A stretch of 64,000 nucleotides of DNA from an uncultured Lachnospiraceae bacterium (GCA_902780385.1 CACZFF010000002.1:1-64000); one strand, 5' to 3'; numbered from the stretch's first letter, positions 42,671 through 53,635 are shown. Notes: generated by a model not told the origin, from the sequence alone. Numbers and translations: made by a program.

Positions 42671-45382
42671 TTATCCCTCGATCTCGCCGTTGTGGACAGC
42701 GCTGGCTGTGAGCTTTCTGCCGTCGGTGCCAATCTCAATGGTATCGCCTTCCGAGACCTCGTCGGCGAGGATCAGGCGGGCGCCTGCAGTCTCGACGTTC
42801 TTCTGGATATAGCGCTTGAGCGGACGTGCGCCGTAGGCCGGGTCGTAAGCAGCTTCAGCCACAAAGGTTTTGGCATCGTCCGTGAGGCGGATGTCGATGC
42901 GGCGGTCCTCCAGGCGGCGGTTGAGGTCATCGACAATGAGGTCGATAATCCCCTTGATGTCGCTTCTGGAGAGAGGGTTGAACATGATGGTCTCATCCAG
43001 ACGGTTGAGGAACTCGGGGCGGAAGGTGTCGCGCAGAAGCTTGTGCACCTTCTCCCTGGTGTAGGAGGAAATCTCCCAGTGCTCGGGTTCCCTGCTGAAG
43101 GCATCGGACAGGGCTGCACCTGTATCCTCTTCCTCGTCAAAGTTGAACCTGACCTTGTCGCCGCCCGCACCGGACTTCTCGCGGTTTTCGATGTCCGCGA
43201 GGATCTCCTGGGCGCCGAGGTTGGAGGTCATGATCAGGATCGTGTTCTTGAAGTCCACAGTTCTTCCCTGGGAATCGGTGATACGGCCGTCGTCAAGGAC
43301 CTGAAGGAGGACGTTGAAGACATCCGGATGGGCCTTCTCGATCTCGTCAAAAAGAACGACCGAATAGGGTTTCCTGCGGACAGCCTCGGTCAGCTGACCG
43401 CCTTCCTCGTAACCGACATATCCGGGAGGCGCTCCGATGAGTCGGGACACCGAGAATTTCTCCATGTACTCACTCATGTCGATACGGACCATATTTTTCT
43501 CATCATCAAACAGGGCTGCAGCAAGAGCCTTGGCCAGTTCGGTCTTGCCGACACCGGTGGGGCCGAGGAAGAGGAAGGATCCGATCGGCTTGTCGGGATC
43601 TTTGATGCCCGCCTTGCTGCGGATAATGGCCTCTGTGACACGCGTGACTGCCTCATCCTGCCCGATGACACGGCGGTGCAGCTCGTCGCCCAGATGCAGA
43701 GTCTTGGAGCGCTCACTCTCTGTCAGCTTGCTGACAGGAATGCCTGTCCAGCGGGACACGATACGGCTGATCTCATTGTCCGTCACACGGTCGTGGACCA
43801 GGGAGTTGCCGCCGCTGTGGGCTGCCTCCTCGCTCTGTGCCAGTTCTTTTCTGAGCTGGGGGAGACGTCCGTACTGCAGCTCCGCGGCGCGGTTGAGGTC
43901 GCCGTTCTGCTGAGCGATCTGGATCTCGCTGCTGACCGCGTCGATCTCCTCACGGAGCCTGGAGAGATTGTCGGAACGATCCTTTTCATTCTCCCACTGG
44001 GCCTTCTTCTCAGCGAAGGACTCTTTGAGCTCCGCAAGTTCCTTCTGCAGATCTTCCAGACGCTCACGGCTGAGCTTGTCTTCTTCCTTTTTAAGGGCAG
44101 TCTCCTCGATCTCCAGCTGCAGGATCTTGCGCTGCTGCTCGTCGAGCTCGGTGGGCAGGGAATTCATCTCTGTCTTGATCAGAGCGCAGGCCTCATCGAC
44201 CAGGTCGATGGCCTTGTCGGGCAGGAAACGGTCGGAAATATAGCGGTTTGAGAGCACAGCTGCACTGACCAGGGCATTATCGAGGATCTTCACGCCGTGA
44301 TAGACCTCGTAGCGTTCCTTCAGGCCGCGGAGGATGGAAATGGTATCCTCGACCGTGGGTTCATCCACCATAACAGGCTGGAAACGGCGCTCCAGGGCGG
44401 CGTCCTTCTCGATGTACTGTCTGTACTCCTTAAGTGTCGTCGCGCCGATGCAGTGGAGCTCACCTCGGGCCAGCATGGGCTTGAGCATATTGCCGGCGTC
44501 CATGGCTCCCTCGGATTTTCCTGCGCCGACGATGGTGTGCAGCTCATCGATGAAGAGCAGGATCTCGCCTTCGCTCCCCTTGATATCCTCGAGGACCGCT
44601 TTGAGACGCTCCTCAAATTCACCCCTGTATTTGGCGCCCGCCACCAGGGAGCCCATATTCAGGGAGAAGATCTTCTTGTTTTTCAGTCCGTCCGGCACAT
44701 CGCCGCGAGCGATCCTCTGGGCCAGACCCTCTACGACAGCAGTTTTGCCGACACCGGGCTCGCCGATCAGGACGGGATTGTTTTTGGTCTTTCTGGAGAG
44801 AATACGGATCACGTTGCGGATCTCGGCGTCCCTGCCGATGACAGGATCCATCTTCTGCGCCTTTGCCTTGGAGACCAGCTCCTCGCCGTACTTCTCCAGT
44901 GTGTCATAGGTCGCCTCGGGATTATCGCTGGTAACACGCTGATTGCCGCGCACGGTCGAAAGCGCTTTCAGGAAAGTTTCACGGTTGATCCCGTAATCTT
45001 TGAAAAGCCCCTTCAGCGTGCGGTCCGCATTTCTGATCAGGGAAAGGAACAGGTGCTCCACACTGACATATTCGTCACCGAGAGCCTTTGCCTCGTTCTC
45101 CGCTCCCAGCAGGGCCTTGTTCATCTCGCCGCCCACATAGACACGGGAATCGCCGCCATGGACTTTTGTCAGCCCTTCCACAGTGCCGAGTACCCGGTTG
45201 GTGAAGGAGCCCGGGTCGATGCCCATCTTCTCGACCAGCTTCAGGATCAGACTGTCTTCCAGCATCAGCAGGCTGTAGAGCAGATGCTCCTGCTCGATCT
45301 GCTGGTTGCCGTACTCATAAGCCAGTTTCTCGCACTGATTGATCGCTTCAATAGATTTCTGCGTAAATTTCTGTATATTCAT
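42671..45382 (-). CDS. clpB: ATP-dependent chaperone ClpB
   Basis: A 903-residue disaggregase that works with DnaK to unfold aggregates. Two AAA modules are present with Walker [10 protein letters not shown] and GPTGVGKTE, plus a middle coiled-coil domain. ClpB is usually about 860 residues; the extra length is largely an insert in the second module near [16 protein letters not shown], rich in Glu/Asp. The start at 45382 has GAGAGGAGG. The MITE-like copy B is 29 bp upstream. A heat-shock CIRCE element was looked for and not seen. Confidence 0.97.
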   Translation of the reverse strand: MNIQKFTQKSIEAINQCEKLAYEYGNQQIEQEHLLYSLLMLEDSLILKLVEKMGIDPGSFTNRVLGTVEGLTKVHGGDSRVYVGGEMNKALLGAENEAKALGDEYVSVEHLFLSLIRNADRTLKGLFKDYGINRETFLKALSTVRGNQRVTSDNPEATYDTLEKYGEELVSKAKAQKMDPVIGRDAEIRNVIRILSRKTKNNPVLIGEPGVGKTAVVEGLAQRIARGDVPDGLKNKKIFSLNMGSLVAGAKYRGEFEERLKAVLEDIKGSEGEILLFIDELHTIVGAGKSEGAMDAGNMLKPMLARGELHCIGATTLKEYRQYIEKDAALERRFQPVMVDEPTVEDTISILRGLKERYEVYHGVKILDNALVSAAVLSNRYISDRFLPDKAIDLVDEACALIKTEMNSLPTELDEQQRKILQLEIEETALKKEEDKLSRERLEDLQKELAELKESFAEKKAQWENEKDRSDNLSRLREEIDAVSSEIQIAQQNGDLNRAAELQYGRLPQLRKELAQSEEAAHSGGNSLVHDRVTDNEISRIVSRWTGIPVSKLTESERSKTLHLGDELHRRVIGQDEAVTRVTEAIIRSKAGIKDPDKPIGSFLFLGPTGVGKTELAKALAAALFDDEKNMVRIDMSEYMEKFSVSRLIGAPPGYVGYEEGGQLTEAVRRKPYSVVLFDEIEKAHPDVFNVLLQVLDDGRITDSQGRTVDFKNTILIMTSNLGAQEILADIENREKSGAGGDKVRFNFDEEEDTGAALSDAFSREPEHWEISSYTREKVHKLLRDTFRPEFLNRLDETIMFNPLSRSDIKGIIDLIVDDLNRRLEDRRIDIRLTDDAKTFVAEAAYDPAYGARPLKRYIQKNVETAGARLILADEVSEGDTIEIGTDGRKLTASAVHNGEIEG

Positions 45383-45402
45383 GAGATTACCTCCTCTCAT
45401 AG

Positions 45403-45589
45403 GATTTCCGGTTAGTGTACAGGCCCACCTGAGACGTGAGGTCTTTTTCGCGCGCTTTTCGCGAAAAAGCCGAGTTAAACGGCGAAAATCGCGCGCACAG
45501 CGCAGACAATGCTTCGCTTTGTTGGAATGCGATTTTCGCAACGTTACTTGTACATGCCCTCAATAGGGCATGTACAGTAACGATTTCTG
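45403..45589 (+). mobile_element. Structured MITE-like element, copy B, with 8-bp flanking direct repeats
   Basis: Element 45411-45581 begins GTTAGTGTACAGG and ends GTACAGTAAC, matching copy A. Flanks are GATTTCCG (45403-45410) and GATTTCTG (45582-45589), an 8-bp duplication with one difference. Stems TTTTTCGCG/CGCGAAAAA, GCGAAAATCGC/GCGATTTTCGC and TGTACATGCCCT/AGGGCATGTACA keep pairing although their sequence differs from copy A. The linker CCGAGTTAAACGGCG is conserved. It lies upstream of clpB in the opposite orientation. Confidence 0.8.
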
Positions 45590-45705
45590 AAAGAAATTCA
45601 TAGAATCACAGATAACATAAAGGCAGCTCCGGATCATTGCCCCTTGTTTATCTGTTCTATTAGAAATATAACACATATAATCAAATTGTCAACAGTTTCC
45701 GCCAA

Positions 45706-45740
45706 AAAAATAAGGGACACAGAAATTCCTTCCTGTGTCC
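45706..45740 (-). terminator. Terminator after the HdeD-like gene
   Basis: GGGACACAG pairs with CTGTGTCC, with a T-run (AAAAAAATAA on the plus strand) on the minus-strand side. Confidence 0.75.
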
Positions 45741-45829
45741 GCTGCGTAACAGCCGATCAATGCAGAGCCATCCCGCATATGTATTTTACCAAAAAATGAA
45801 TTCTACCAAAAACAGACCCGAACCTGTCC

Positions 45830-46480
45830 TCACAGCTCGCGGTAATTCTCCGCGTCGATGATATCCGGATCGGAAGTATCGCGGCGGGTACTGCCTGTAC
45901 CGCCCGATCCGGAGTTGCTGCTCCTGCCTGATGCGCGGTTGTTTCTGCGCAGATTCTTTGCGTACTGGTCAACACGGCGGTTGATCCACAGATCAGAGAT
46001 GCCGTTGAAAAGAAGGGCAACGCCGCCGATCCTCACCATGGTCGCAGCAATGCCGAAAGCATGGTTGACCAGGGTCAGACCCAGGACAATTGTCAGCACT
46101 GCCGCTAAAAGAGAGACCCACCATTTTCTGTAATGTGCCCTGGACAGAGTAAATGTCTCCAGAAGATTGATGATCCCGCTGATCGTAATAAGGTATCCTA
46201 CCGCCGTAGGAATGATCGAGGCAAAATTCTCCGGATTTACAAAAATCCAGCCGCCCACGAGCGTGATCAGAACAGCTACGATCATGCTGGTCAGGGAGCC
46301 GTTTCGCCGTCTCCTGTTTCGAAGCTGGGTCAGAACAGATGCTATACCGCCTGCCATGATGATAATACCGACCGCGTACGAGACGATCCTGAGTGCACTC
46401 ACCGGCCATAGAAGCAACAGGATTCCGCAAATGAGAGATCCGATTGCATAGATTTTCCTGCTGTTGGAATAATACCTCAT
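45830..46480 (-). CDS. HdeD/DUF308 family membrane protein
   Basis: A 216-residue protein with about six membrane helices in the first 175 residues. Repeated Gly-rich helices and the WIFVNPENF segment are typical of the HdeD/DUF308 family, which in E. coli is linked to acid stress. The C-terminal 40 residues are hydrophilic, rich in Ser, Gly and Arg. It stands alone between clpB and engB and its function here is unknown. The ATG at 46480 has AAGGGGG upstream. Confidence 0.8.
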   Translation of the reverse strand: MRYYSNSRKIYAIGSLICGILLLLWPVSALRIVSYAVGIIIMAGGIASVLTQLRNRRRRNGSLTSMIVAVLITLVGGWIFVNPENFASIIPTAVGYLITISGIINLLETFTLSRAHYRKWWVSLLAAVLTIVLGLTLVNHAFGIAATMVRIGGVALLFNGISDLWINRRVDQYAKNLRRNNRASGRSSNSGSGGTGSTRRDTSDPDIIDAENYREL

Positions 46481-46560
46481 GCTACACCCCCTTTACAGCA
46501 TCTGCAGATTCTTTTTCCGGCGCAGACATGCGCAGCGAAAAAATATTGCATCGGCAATTT

Positions 46561-47250
46561 TTACTCTTTGATGAAAGAATCCTCCGCGCCTTCCGCAGCT
46601 GCCTGGTCTGTTTCTGTGTCTTCCGTATCAGCCCCGTCTGCAAGAAAGCGGTCCAGAACTGCATAGATTTCCTCCCGGCCGCTCTTTGTCTGTCCTGACC
46701 AGGGAATGATCTGCAGTGACTGCGCTCCGGTCACGCCGCCCTGCACATGGCTCTCCTCGCGCAGCACTCTGCGGAGAAGCGCGATCTGCTTCTGGATCTG
46801 GCTCCGCTTGATCTTGTCCGCCTTGGTCGCGATGATGACAGGTGTGAAACCCGCCTGAAGGATCCAGTCGTACATCATCACATCCTGTCCGGTCGGCTCG
46901 TGGCGGATATCGAGGAGCAGAAAGACTGTGCGGAGCTGGCTGCTGGTATGCAGATAGCGCTCGATCATCTTCCCCCACTGTTCTTTGACCTTTACATTCG
47001 CCTTCGCGTAGCCATATCCGGGCAGATCTACAAGATGAAATGTGCCGTTGATCTCATAATAGTTGATCGTCTGGGTCTTGCCGGGCTGCGCACTGACGCG
47101 CGCGAGCGATTTGCGGTTCATCAGACCGTTGATCAGGGTCGATTTGCCGACATTGCTCCTTCCCGCAAATGCAAATTCCGGCAGAGTACCTGCCGGAATT
47201 TTGCTGGTCACCCCGCAGACGAGTGCAAGATTTACTGTTTTAATTACCAT
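46561..47250 (-). CDS. engB: Ribosome biogenesis GTP-binding protein EngB/YsxC
   Basis: A 229-residue essential GTPase of 50S subunit assembly. GRSNVGKST (G1, residues about 30-38), DLPGYGYA (G3) and TKADK (G4) are visible. It is longer than usual (about 195-200 residues) because of an acidic C-terminal tail of some 30 residues. It is the last gene of the tig-clpP-clpX-engB block, 10 bp after clpX, a common arrangement in Firmicutes. Confidence 0.96.
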   Translation of the reverse strand: MVIKTVNLALVCGVTSKIPAGTLPEFAFAGRSNVGKSTLINGLMNRKSLARVSAQPGKTQTINYYEINGTFHLVDLPGYGYAKANVKVKEQWGKMIERYLHTSSQLRTVFLLLDIRHEPTGQDVMMYDWILQAGFTPVIIATKADKIKRSQIQKQIALLRRVLREESHVQGGVTGAQSLQIIPWSGQTKSGREEIYAVLDRFLADGADTEDTETDQAAAEGAEDSFIKE

Positions 47251-47260
47251 AGTTTATCAC

Positions 47261-48613
47261 TTATGCACGTACTGCTTTGCGTTTACGCCGGGTCTTCTCT
47301 GTTCCGCTTCTCCTTTCAGAGGGCTTTTTCTCCGGAAGCGGAGGTTTCTCTCCATGTGTCAGCCTGGGCGGTGCGGTTCCCTCGACGGAATCCTTTGTGA
47401 TCACACAGGAGACAATGGTCTCGTCGGAAGGGATATCATACATGACATCCATCATGGTCTTTTCCATAATGGACCGCAGGCCGCGCGCGCCTGTACCGCG
47501 CTGCAGGGCCTTTTCCGCGATCGCATCCACGGCCTCGTCCTCGTACTGGAGGTCGACCCGGTCGTAGGAAAAAAGCTTCTGGTATTGCTTGAGGATCGCG
47601 TTTTTGGGCTCCTTGAGAATGCGCATAAGCGCCTCTTTGTCCAGTTCGTCCAGAGTGACAACGACCGGAACACGGCCGATGAACTCGGGGATCAGGCCAA
47701 ACTTGGTCAGATCCTCAGGGAGGACATTTTTGATCACATTGCCGAGTTTTTTCTCTTCTTTATCCGCGATCTCGGCGTGGAAGCCCATGGATCTCCTGTC
47801 CATGCGGTTGTTGATGATCTTGTCCAGACCGGAGAATGCGCCGCCGCAGATAAACAGGATATTGTTGGTGTCGATCTGGATCAGCTCCTGCTGGGGATGC
47901 TTGCGGCCGCCCTGGGGCGGAACGGAAGCGACCGTTCCCTCAATAATCTTGAGGAGGGCCTGCTGAACACCTTCTCCGGAGACATCGCGTGTGATCGATA
48001 CGTTTTCGCCCTTTTTGGAGATCTTGTCGATCTCGTCGACATAGATAATGCCCACCTGGGCGCGTTCAATATTGTAGTCCGCTGCCTGGATCAGCTTGAG
48101 AAGAATATTCTCAACGTCCTCACCGACGTAGCCTGCCTCTGTGAGCGTCGTGGCATCCGCGATCGCAAAGGGGACGTTAATGATCTTTGCCAGCGTCTGG
48201 GCAAGATAAGTCTTGCCGGAACCTGTCGGACCCAGCATCAGAATATTGCTCTTCTGCAGCTCGACGCCGTCATCGTCTTCCTCTGTTTCCTTTGCGCGGA
48301 CGATACGCTTATAGTGATTGTAGACAGCAACGGCGAGGACCTTTTTTGCCTCTTCCTGCCCGATGACATACTCATCCAGAAACCGCTTGATCTGGGCGGG
48401 TTTCAGAAGCTTGATGCCGTCTGTGTCGAGTGTCGAAAGCGACATGTTCTCATCGCGTTCCGATTCCTCGAGAATATCCATACAGATTGTAACACACTCG
48501 TCGCAGATATATATTCCCTCCGGTCCGGAGATCAGGCGGTTTACCATATTCTCTGTCCGGTTGCAGAAGGAACACCTGCGCATCCCGGGATACATTCTCT
48601 TATTGTCTGCCAT
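47261..48613 (-). CDS. clpX: ATP-dependent Clp protease ATP-binding subunit ClpX
   Basis: A 450-residue AAA unfoldase that feeds substrates to ClpP. The zinc-binding domain has C14, C17, C37 and C40. The Walker A motif GPTGSGKT is near residue 124 and YVDEIDK is Walker B. The ClpP-binding loop appears as MGF in RSMGFHAEI where IGF is common. The C-terminus has a basic extension (about 30 residues). It follows clpP by 48 bp. Confidence 0.97.
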   Translation of the reverse strand: MADNKRMYPGMRRCSFCNRTENMVNRLISGPEGIYICDECVTICMDILEESERDENMSLSTLDTDGIKLLKPAQIKRFLDEYVIGQEEAKKVLAVAVYNHYKRIVRAKETEEDDDGVELQKSNILMLGPTGSGKTYLAQTLAKIINVPFAIADATTLTEAGYVGEDVENILLKLIQAADYNIERAQVGIIYVDEIDKISKKGENVSITRDVSGEGVQQALLKIIEGTVASVPPQGGRKHPQQELIQIDTNNILFICGGAFSGLDKIINNRMDRRSMGFHAEIADKEEKKLGNVIKNVLPEDLTKFGLIPEFIGRVPVVVTLDELDKEALMRILKEPKNAILKQYQKLFSYDRVDLQYEDEAVDAIAEKALQRGTGARGLRSIMEKTMMDVMYDIPSDETIVSCVITKDSVEGTAPPRLTHGEKPPLPEKKPSERRSGTEKTRRKRKAVRA

Positions 48614-48661
48614 ACATCCCTCACTGTACTGATATAGTACCAGTCTTATTGCTGACCTTAC

Positions 48662-49258
48662 TTACTGAATTTCCTTGCGCGTCGTATAAATACGGTCAAT
48701 CAGTCCATATTCCAGTGCCTGTTCGGGGGTCATCCAGTTATCGCGGTCTGTATCCTGTACGATCTTATCATAGGGCTGTCCGGTATTTTCGGCGAGCAGC
48801 CTGCTCAGACGGTCCTTGGTAAAGGCCATATGTGCCGCCTGGATCGCGATATCGGACGCCTGTCCTTCCGCGCCGCCCAGAGGCTGATGGATCAAAATCT
48901 CACTGTGGGGAAGAGAATATCTCTTGCCCTTGGTGCCGCCGGCCAGCAGGAATGCGCCCATGCTGGCAGCCATGCCTACACAGATCGTAGACACATCACA
49001 CTTTACAAAGTGCATTGTATCATAGATCGCCATGCCCGCCGAAACAGATCCGCCGGGGCTGTTGATATAAAACTGGATGTCCTTCTCGGGATCCTCGCCC
49101 TCGAGAAAGAGCATCTGCGCGATGATCAGCTCCGCGGATGCATCTGTGACCTGGTCGCCCAGGAAGACGATCCTTTCCTTGAGGAGGCGCGAAAAAATAT
49201 CATAGGAGCGCTCTCCCATTCCTGTCTGTTCCACAACATAAGGGATAAAATTTGCCAT
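48662..49258 (-). CDS. clpP: ATP-dependent Clp protease proteolytic subunit ClpP
   Basis: A 198-residue serine protease subunit forming the Clp tetradecamer. The catalytic triad is S99 (GMAASMGAF), H124 (LIHQPLGG) and D173 (DRDNWMT). The start at 49258 has AAAGGGA upstream and gives the standard length; an in-frame extension of 56 codons is not ClpP-like. It lies between tig and clpX in the common Firmicutes order. Confidence 0.97.
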   Translation of the reverse strand: MANFIPYVVEQTGMGERSYDIFSRLLKERIVFLGDQVTDASAELIIAQMLFLEGEDPEKDIQFYINSPGGSVSAGMAIYDTMHFVKCDVSTICVGMAASMGAFLLAGGTKGKRYSLPHSEILIHQPLGGAEGQASDIAIQAAHMAFTKDRLSRLLAENTGQPYDKIVQDTDRDNWMTPEQALEYGLIDRIYTTRKEIQ

Positions 49259-49452
49259 GCTGTTCCCTTTCATTAAGTTCATTAAGCGAATACGAAGGAC
49301 CGGCAGGAAACCCCGGCCGGTCAGCCGGATGCGGATTCCTGTCGCCCCTTCGATGTTCTTCATTGATCGTGCCCGCCGCAAAGAGTTCTGCGCACAGACT
49401 TTTCCTTGTATGCGACAGGTTAACAACCATTCGGCATTTTCAATGCATTGTC

Positions 49453-49480
49453 AGAGTACAGGCCCTCTCGAAAGGCATGT
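49453..49480. repeat. Fragment resembling the terminal hairpin of the MITE-like element
   Basis: GTACAGGCC and GGCATGTAC pair around a TCTCGAAA loop, much as in the right end of copy B. It lies just 3' of tig and may act as terminator. Confidence 0.45.
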
Positions 49481-49495
49481 ACATGAAACGCTGCT

Positions 49496-50815
49496 TTATT
49501 CAGCCTTTTCTTCCTCGGCGTCTGCCTTTTTTTCCACTTCCACGGCATTGTCCGCGACAAAAGTGATGGCTTTCTGGACAGCGATGTCTTCCATCATGCC
49601 TTCCTTGCGGGTGACAAAGTATTTTTTGATGGTCTCGACATCCATGCGGTAGGCATCCGCCATCTTCTGCAGCTCAGCTTCGAAATCCTCGTCTGTCGCG
49701 ACGATGTTCTCTTCCTTGGCGACCTGCTCCATAACCAGACGATACTTGATACGGCGCTCGGCCTCTTCCTTCATGTTGTCAGTGAACTGCTCTCTGTTGG
49801 TCTGCGCATACTTGAGGTAATCCTCGAAGTTCATGCCCTGGGACATGACCTGCTGCTCGAACTCGCTCACAAGCTGCTCCTGCTGTGTGCGGAGCATTGC
49901 GGCAGGGATCTCGACATGAGCATCTGCAATGACCTTCTCAACCGCCTGATTTTCCTTTGCGGTCCGTGCAGCGCCTTCCTTGCGCTCTGTGATATTCTTG
50001 CGGACATCTTCCCTGTACTCAGCAAGAGTGGAAAACTCAGAAACTTCGTCAGCGAACTCATCGTCCAGCTCGGGAAGGATCTTCTCGGTGATCTTCTTGA
50101 CAGTGCACTTGAACATAGCGTCCTTGCCTGCCAGATCATCAGACTGATAATTCTCGGGGAATGTCACATTGACTTCCATCTCTTCGCCGATGTTGGCGCC
50201 GACCAGCTGCTCCTCGAATCCGGGAATGAAGGAACCGGAACCGATTGTCAGAGGATAGTCTGTGCCCTTGCCGCCCTCGAAAGCAACACCGTCACAGAAG
50301 CCTTCAAAATCCAGAACGATGTCATCGCCGTCCTTTACAGGGCGGTCTGTGATCTCGTTCCTGGAAGCATTCTTTTCCTGCTCCTTGCGGATCTCTGCAT
50401 CGATTTCCTCGTCAAAAACAGTGATCTCCTGCTTGTCGACCTCGACACCCTTGTACTTTCCGAGGGATACGGGGGGCTTGACTGCGACTTCAGCTGTATA
50501 GATAAAAGGCTTGCCGGCCTCGATCTGGGTCACATTGATCTCGGGATTGGAGACAATATCCTCGCCGCTCTCTTTTGCGGCATCGGGATAAGAACTGTTG
50601 ATGCAGTCGTTTGCGGCATCCTCGTAAAAGATCGCTGCGCCGTACATCTTCTCAAGAACCTTCCTGGGTGTTTTGCCCTTGCGGAAACCAGGGACGTTCA
50701 TTCTGTTCTTCTGCCGGTTGTAGACCTTATTGATCGCTTTATCAAAATCCTCGGCACTCACTTCGATCGTGAGTCTCACCATGCTTTTTTCCAGTTTCTC
50801 AACACTTACACTCAT
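49496..50815 (-). CDS. tig: Trigger factor
   Basis: A 439-residue ribosome-bound chaperone and peptidyl-prolyl isomerase. The ribosome-binding region shows the GFRKGKTPR motif near residues 43-51. The FKBP-type domain spans about 150-245 and the C-terminal arm domain about 260-420; a short Glu-rich tail ends it. It is the first gene of tig-clpP-clpX-engB. A 237-bp gap with a hairpin separates it from clpP. Confidence 0.97.
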   Translation of the reverse strand: MSVSVEKLEKSMVRLTIEVSAEDFDKAINKVYNRQKNRMNVPGFRKGKTPRKVLEKMYGAAIFYEDAANDCINSSYPDAAKESGEDIVSNPEINVTQIEAGKPFIYTAEVAVKPPVSLGKYKGVEVDKQEITVFDEEIDAEIRKEQEKNASRNEITDRPVKDGDDIVLDFEGFCDGVAFEGGKGTDYPLTIGSGSFIPGFEEQLVGANIGEEMEVNVTFPENYQSDDLAGKDAMFKCTVKKITEKILPELDDEFADEVSEFSTLAEYREDVRKNITERKEGAARTAKENQAVEKVIADAHVEIPAAMLRTQQEQLVSEFEQQVMSQGMNFEDYLKYAQTNREQFTDNMKEEAERRIKYRLVMEQVAKEENIVATDEDFEAELQKMADAYRMDVETIKKYFVTRKEGMMEDIAVQKAITFVADNAVEVEKKADAEEEKAE

Positions 50816-50894
50816 TGTTACCTAAACCTCCAAACAAGTTTTACAGTATCTCTATTCGCTGCACATTGCCCGTGCGAGTCCTCAGCCGGTTCAG

Positions 50895-50985
50895 GCCGGT
50901 TCTCCCGGACAAAAAGGCGTTCGCCCAATTGCGCAGCGATCACAATGCTCCGCATTGTCTGAATCGGCGAACGCGAACATAGCAA
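50895..50985. repeat. Partial or decayed copy of the MITE-like element (stem 3 only)
   Basis: GGCGTTCGCC (50928-50937) pairs with GGCGAACGC (50973-50981), the same stem as in copy A. Between them are inner stems such as CAATGC/GCATTG that parallel copy B. Clear terminal repeats are not found. It lies upstream of tig. Confidence 0.5.
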
Positions 50986-51082
50986 AGTCATAGCAAAATC
51001 ACAACTAAACAGCTACGTTCACACAAGTACATTGCATTATAACACAAGTCACAGTCCTTTTCCAACAAAAAATAGAAAAAAA

Positions 51083-51115
51083 CAGGACGGGGTCAAACCC
51101 CGCCCTGCGCTTTTT
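51083..51115. terminator. Terminator after the hydrogenase gene
   Basis: CAGGACGGGGT pairs with ACCCCGCCCTG, with A- and T-runs on opposite sides, so it acts in both directions. Confidence 0.78.
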
Positions 51116-51179
51116 CTCTATTGGACCGCCGGCGCTCCCGGCGCCGGAAGCTCATTGCCTGTCATGCAGGTGAGATCAC

Positions 51180-52673
51180 TCACTGCAGAATGCAGGTCTC
51201 ATCCATGTGGCCGTCGCGGTACATGGAGAACTGATCCATGGGATAATCCTTGAGGTTGGCGAGAACCTTACGGCCGTCAGCCTGCTTGATGAGGCCTTCA
51301 CGTGCGCGCTTGATCTCCATCTCGGTTCTGTGCCTGGAAGGACCGCCGACGCAGCCGCCTTCGCAGATCATGCCCTCGACGAAGTCTTCAGGAAGTCTTC
51401 CTGCCTTGAGCAGGGTCAGGGTCTTCTTGCAGGCATCGCCTCCGGCGACCTGAACGAGCTTGATACCCGAGGTATCCTCGCCGCGCTCCTGCATGCACTC
51501 GAGAACCGCCTTGGCAACACCGCCGGAAGTGGCGAAGCGTTTGCCCCATACGGAGGATTCCTGGTAGGAGTTGTCGGCCGGTTTGACCTCGACGCCCTTG
51601 GAGCGCATCAGGGCGCGGAACTCACCGTAGGTGATGACATAATCGGCGTTATCCGGAATGGTCTCATCCGCTGCTTCGGACTTCTTGGCGATGCAGGGTC
51701 CGAGGAAGACAGTGATGCAGCCGGGGTGTGTCTTCTTGAGGTAACGGGAAATCGCGCACATCGGGGAAACGATGCTGGAGACATTCTCCTGGAATACCTT
51801 GGGGAAATGCTGGCGCTGCATATTGATGAATGCAGGGCAGCAGGAAGTTGTCATCTTCCTGCCTTCGTGAGCAGCTTCCGTCCACTCAAGGGACTCATAG
51901 GCAGCGGTCATATCGCCGCCGAGACCGACTTCTACCATATCCGCAAAGCCCATCTCCTTGAAAGCATTCTTGATGGAAAGCATGGTGATATCAGGACCGA
52001 ACTGTCCCTCAGTAGCGGGAGCGACCATGGCGATGACTTCATCGCCGGCCTTGATATGGCGGATGATCTCGGTCAGATAAGTCTTAGAACCGATGGCGCC
52101 GAAGGGGCATGCATGGATGCAGTGGCCGCACTGGATGCACTTGCTCTCGTCGATATTGCAGATGCCGAACTCGTCATACTGAAGAGCGCCCACAGGGCAG
52201 GCACGCTTACAGGGGCGGACCAGATGCGCGATCGCGCCGTAAGGGCAGGCATTTGCGCACATACCGCACTCTTTGCACTTGGAAGGATCGATTCTGGTCC
52301 TGTGGTCGCCGATCGAAATAGCGCCGAAACGACATGAATTGATGCAGGCCTTGCCCATGCACAGACGGCAGTTGTCTGTCACGGTATAAGCAGCAAGAGG
52401 ACACTCCTCACAGGCAGGACGGATAACCTGCACAATATTCTTGGAATCACTGTCAGGATCCGGATTCAGACCCAGGGAAAGGCGGATTCTCTGTTTGGAA
52501 ACCTCTCTCTCTTTATAAACACAGCAGCGATAGGTAGCAACAGGTCCGGGACTGATCTCTAAAGAGAGCTGTTTGAGGGACTCATCATTGATGTTGTCAT
52601 CCCATGCAAGTCCGGCCACTTTTTCCATAATACTATGTTTAAGACGAACTAATGTAGCATCATTGGTTACCAT
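51180..52673 (-). CDS. Monomeric [FeFe] hydrogenase, group-B-like
   Basis: A 497-residue iron-sulfur protein of the [FeFe] hydrogenase family, which forms or takes up H2 in the cytoplasm. Ferredoxin-type clusters are spread over residues 88-190 (for example C133, C136, C139). The H-cluster motifs are TSCCPA (276-281), GPCIAKK (325-331) and EGMICEGGCVGG (433-444). TSCCP in place of TSCSP is typical of the group B type. I use the ATG at 52673 since AGGAGG lies 8 bases before it. No hyd maturation genes (HydEFG) are in view. The substrate partner is unknown. Confidence 0.88.
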   Translation of the reverse strand: MVTNDATLVRLKHSIMEKVAGLAWDDNINDESLKQLSLEISPGPVATYRCCVYKEREVSKQRIRLSLGLNPDPDSDSKNIVQVIRPACEECPLAAYTVTDNCRLCMGKACINSCRFGAISIGDHRTRIDPSKCKECGMCANACPYGAIAHLVRPCKRACPVGALQYDEFGICNIDESKCIQCGHCIHACPFGAIGSKTYLTEIIRHIKAGDEVIAMVAPATEGQFGPDITMLSIKNAFKEMGFADMVEVGLGGDMTAAYESLEWTEAAHEGRKMTTSCCPAFINMQRQHFPKVFQENVSSIVSPMCAISRYLKKTHPGCITVFLGPCIAKKSEAADETIPDNADYVITYGEFRALMRSKGVEVKPADNSYQESSVWGKRFATSGGVAKAVLECMQERGEDTSGIKLVQVAGGDACKKTLTLLKAGRLPEDFVEGMICEGGCVGGPSRHRTEMEIKRAREGLIKQADGRKVLANLKDYPMDQFSMYRDGHMDETCILQ

Positions 52674-53056
52674 ACTCATTTCCTCCTGAAAAACTCTCTG
52701 CCCCCTGCCGGTTTCATATATGACGAGCAGGAAAACCCACCTCGGTTCCTGCATTCGTCTGCCTTAATCGCTCAGAATTCAGCTTCACGATTTGTCAATA
52801 TTGTATCAAACACAAAGCAAAATAACCACTGTTTTTTATGGAAACATAGACCAATTTTCCAAATCCATAGAAATGATGCATAAGGCTATGCACTTTGGTC
52901 TTCATTTTCGTTTGTTTTCCGTTTGCATCTTTTCCATTAGACGTTCTGTATCGGATGCGTTACAATAGAAAGCGAAAACCGACACCGCAGGCAGGCTCCC
53001 GGGGCTTCCCTGCAGCTGTCACAGCGATTGTCCTGCAGACCAAAAAAGGAGTATAT
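52674..53056. promoter_or_regulatory. Divergent region hydrogenase / DJ-1-like gene
   Basis: 383 bases without a gene. A plus-strand promoter is likely at TAGACG (52938-52943) and TACAAT (52961-52966), spaced 17 bases. The AT-rich part (52790-52880) probably holds the hydrogenase promoter. Confidence 0.4.
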
Positions 53057-53635
53057 ATGTTTGAAGCAAAAACAGATCTGAAGACCGCCATTTTCTTTGC
53101 TGACGGCTGTGAAGAGATCGAAGGCCTCACTGTCGTGGATCTTCTGTACAGGGCGGGGATCCCCTGCACAAAAGTATCGATCAACACTGTCCCGGAAGTC
53201 ACATCTTCCCACGAGGTCACATTCCGCACAGACACTACCATCTCGGAGCTTGACTTTGATGAGTACGATATGCTCATCCTTCCCGGCGGCGTACCGGGAA
53301 CACCCAATCTGCGCGCCTGCGGTCAGCTCATGGACCAGGTCGTCTCCTTCAGCAAAAAGGGAAAACAGATTGCGGCAATCTGTGCGGCACCCGGTATTTT
53401 TGCGGAGCTCGGCCTCCTCAAGGATATTCCTGCGACCTGCAATCCTTCGCGGGATGAATTGCTCAAAGAAAGCGGCGCCCGCCTTACACACGACAAAGTC
53501 GTCGTCAGCGGCAATATCATCACCAGCCGCGCAATGGGGACTGCCATCCCCTTCGGACTGGCCATCGTCGCCCACTACCTCGGGGAAAACACTGCCCGTG
53601 CACTCGGGGAAAATATTCTGTACTATAATGCGTAA
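53057..53635 (+). CDS. DJ-1/PfpI family protein
   Basis: A 192-residue DJ-1/ThiJ/PfpI-type protein. The nucleophile elbow ICAAPGIF contains C109, and EEIEG near residues 19-23 carries the usual active-site glutamate. Family members act as deglycases, chaperones or hydrolases, and the exact role here cannot be told from sequence. AAGGAG precedes the ATG. It has its own promoter candidate and a strong terminator. Confidence 0.88.
   Translation: MFEAKTDLKTAIFFADGCEEIEGLTVVDLLYRAGIPCTKVSINTVPEVTSSHEVTFRTDTTISELDFDEYDMLILPGGVPGTPNLRACGQLMDQVVSFSKKGKQIAAICAAPGIFAELGLLKDIPATCNPSRDELLKESGARLTHDKVVVSGNIITSRAMGTAIPFGLAIVAHYLGENTARALGENILYYNA

Noticed and set aside
45403-45589. CIRCE or riboswitch controlling clpB
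   Set aside because: The structure is shared with copy A near an unrelated gene, is in the opposite orientation to clpB and is bounded by direct repeats, so a mobile element fits better.
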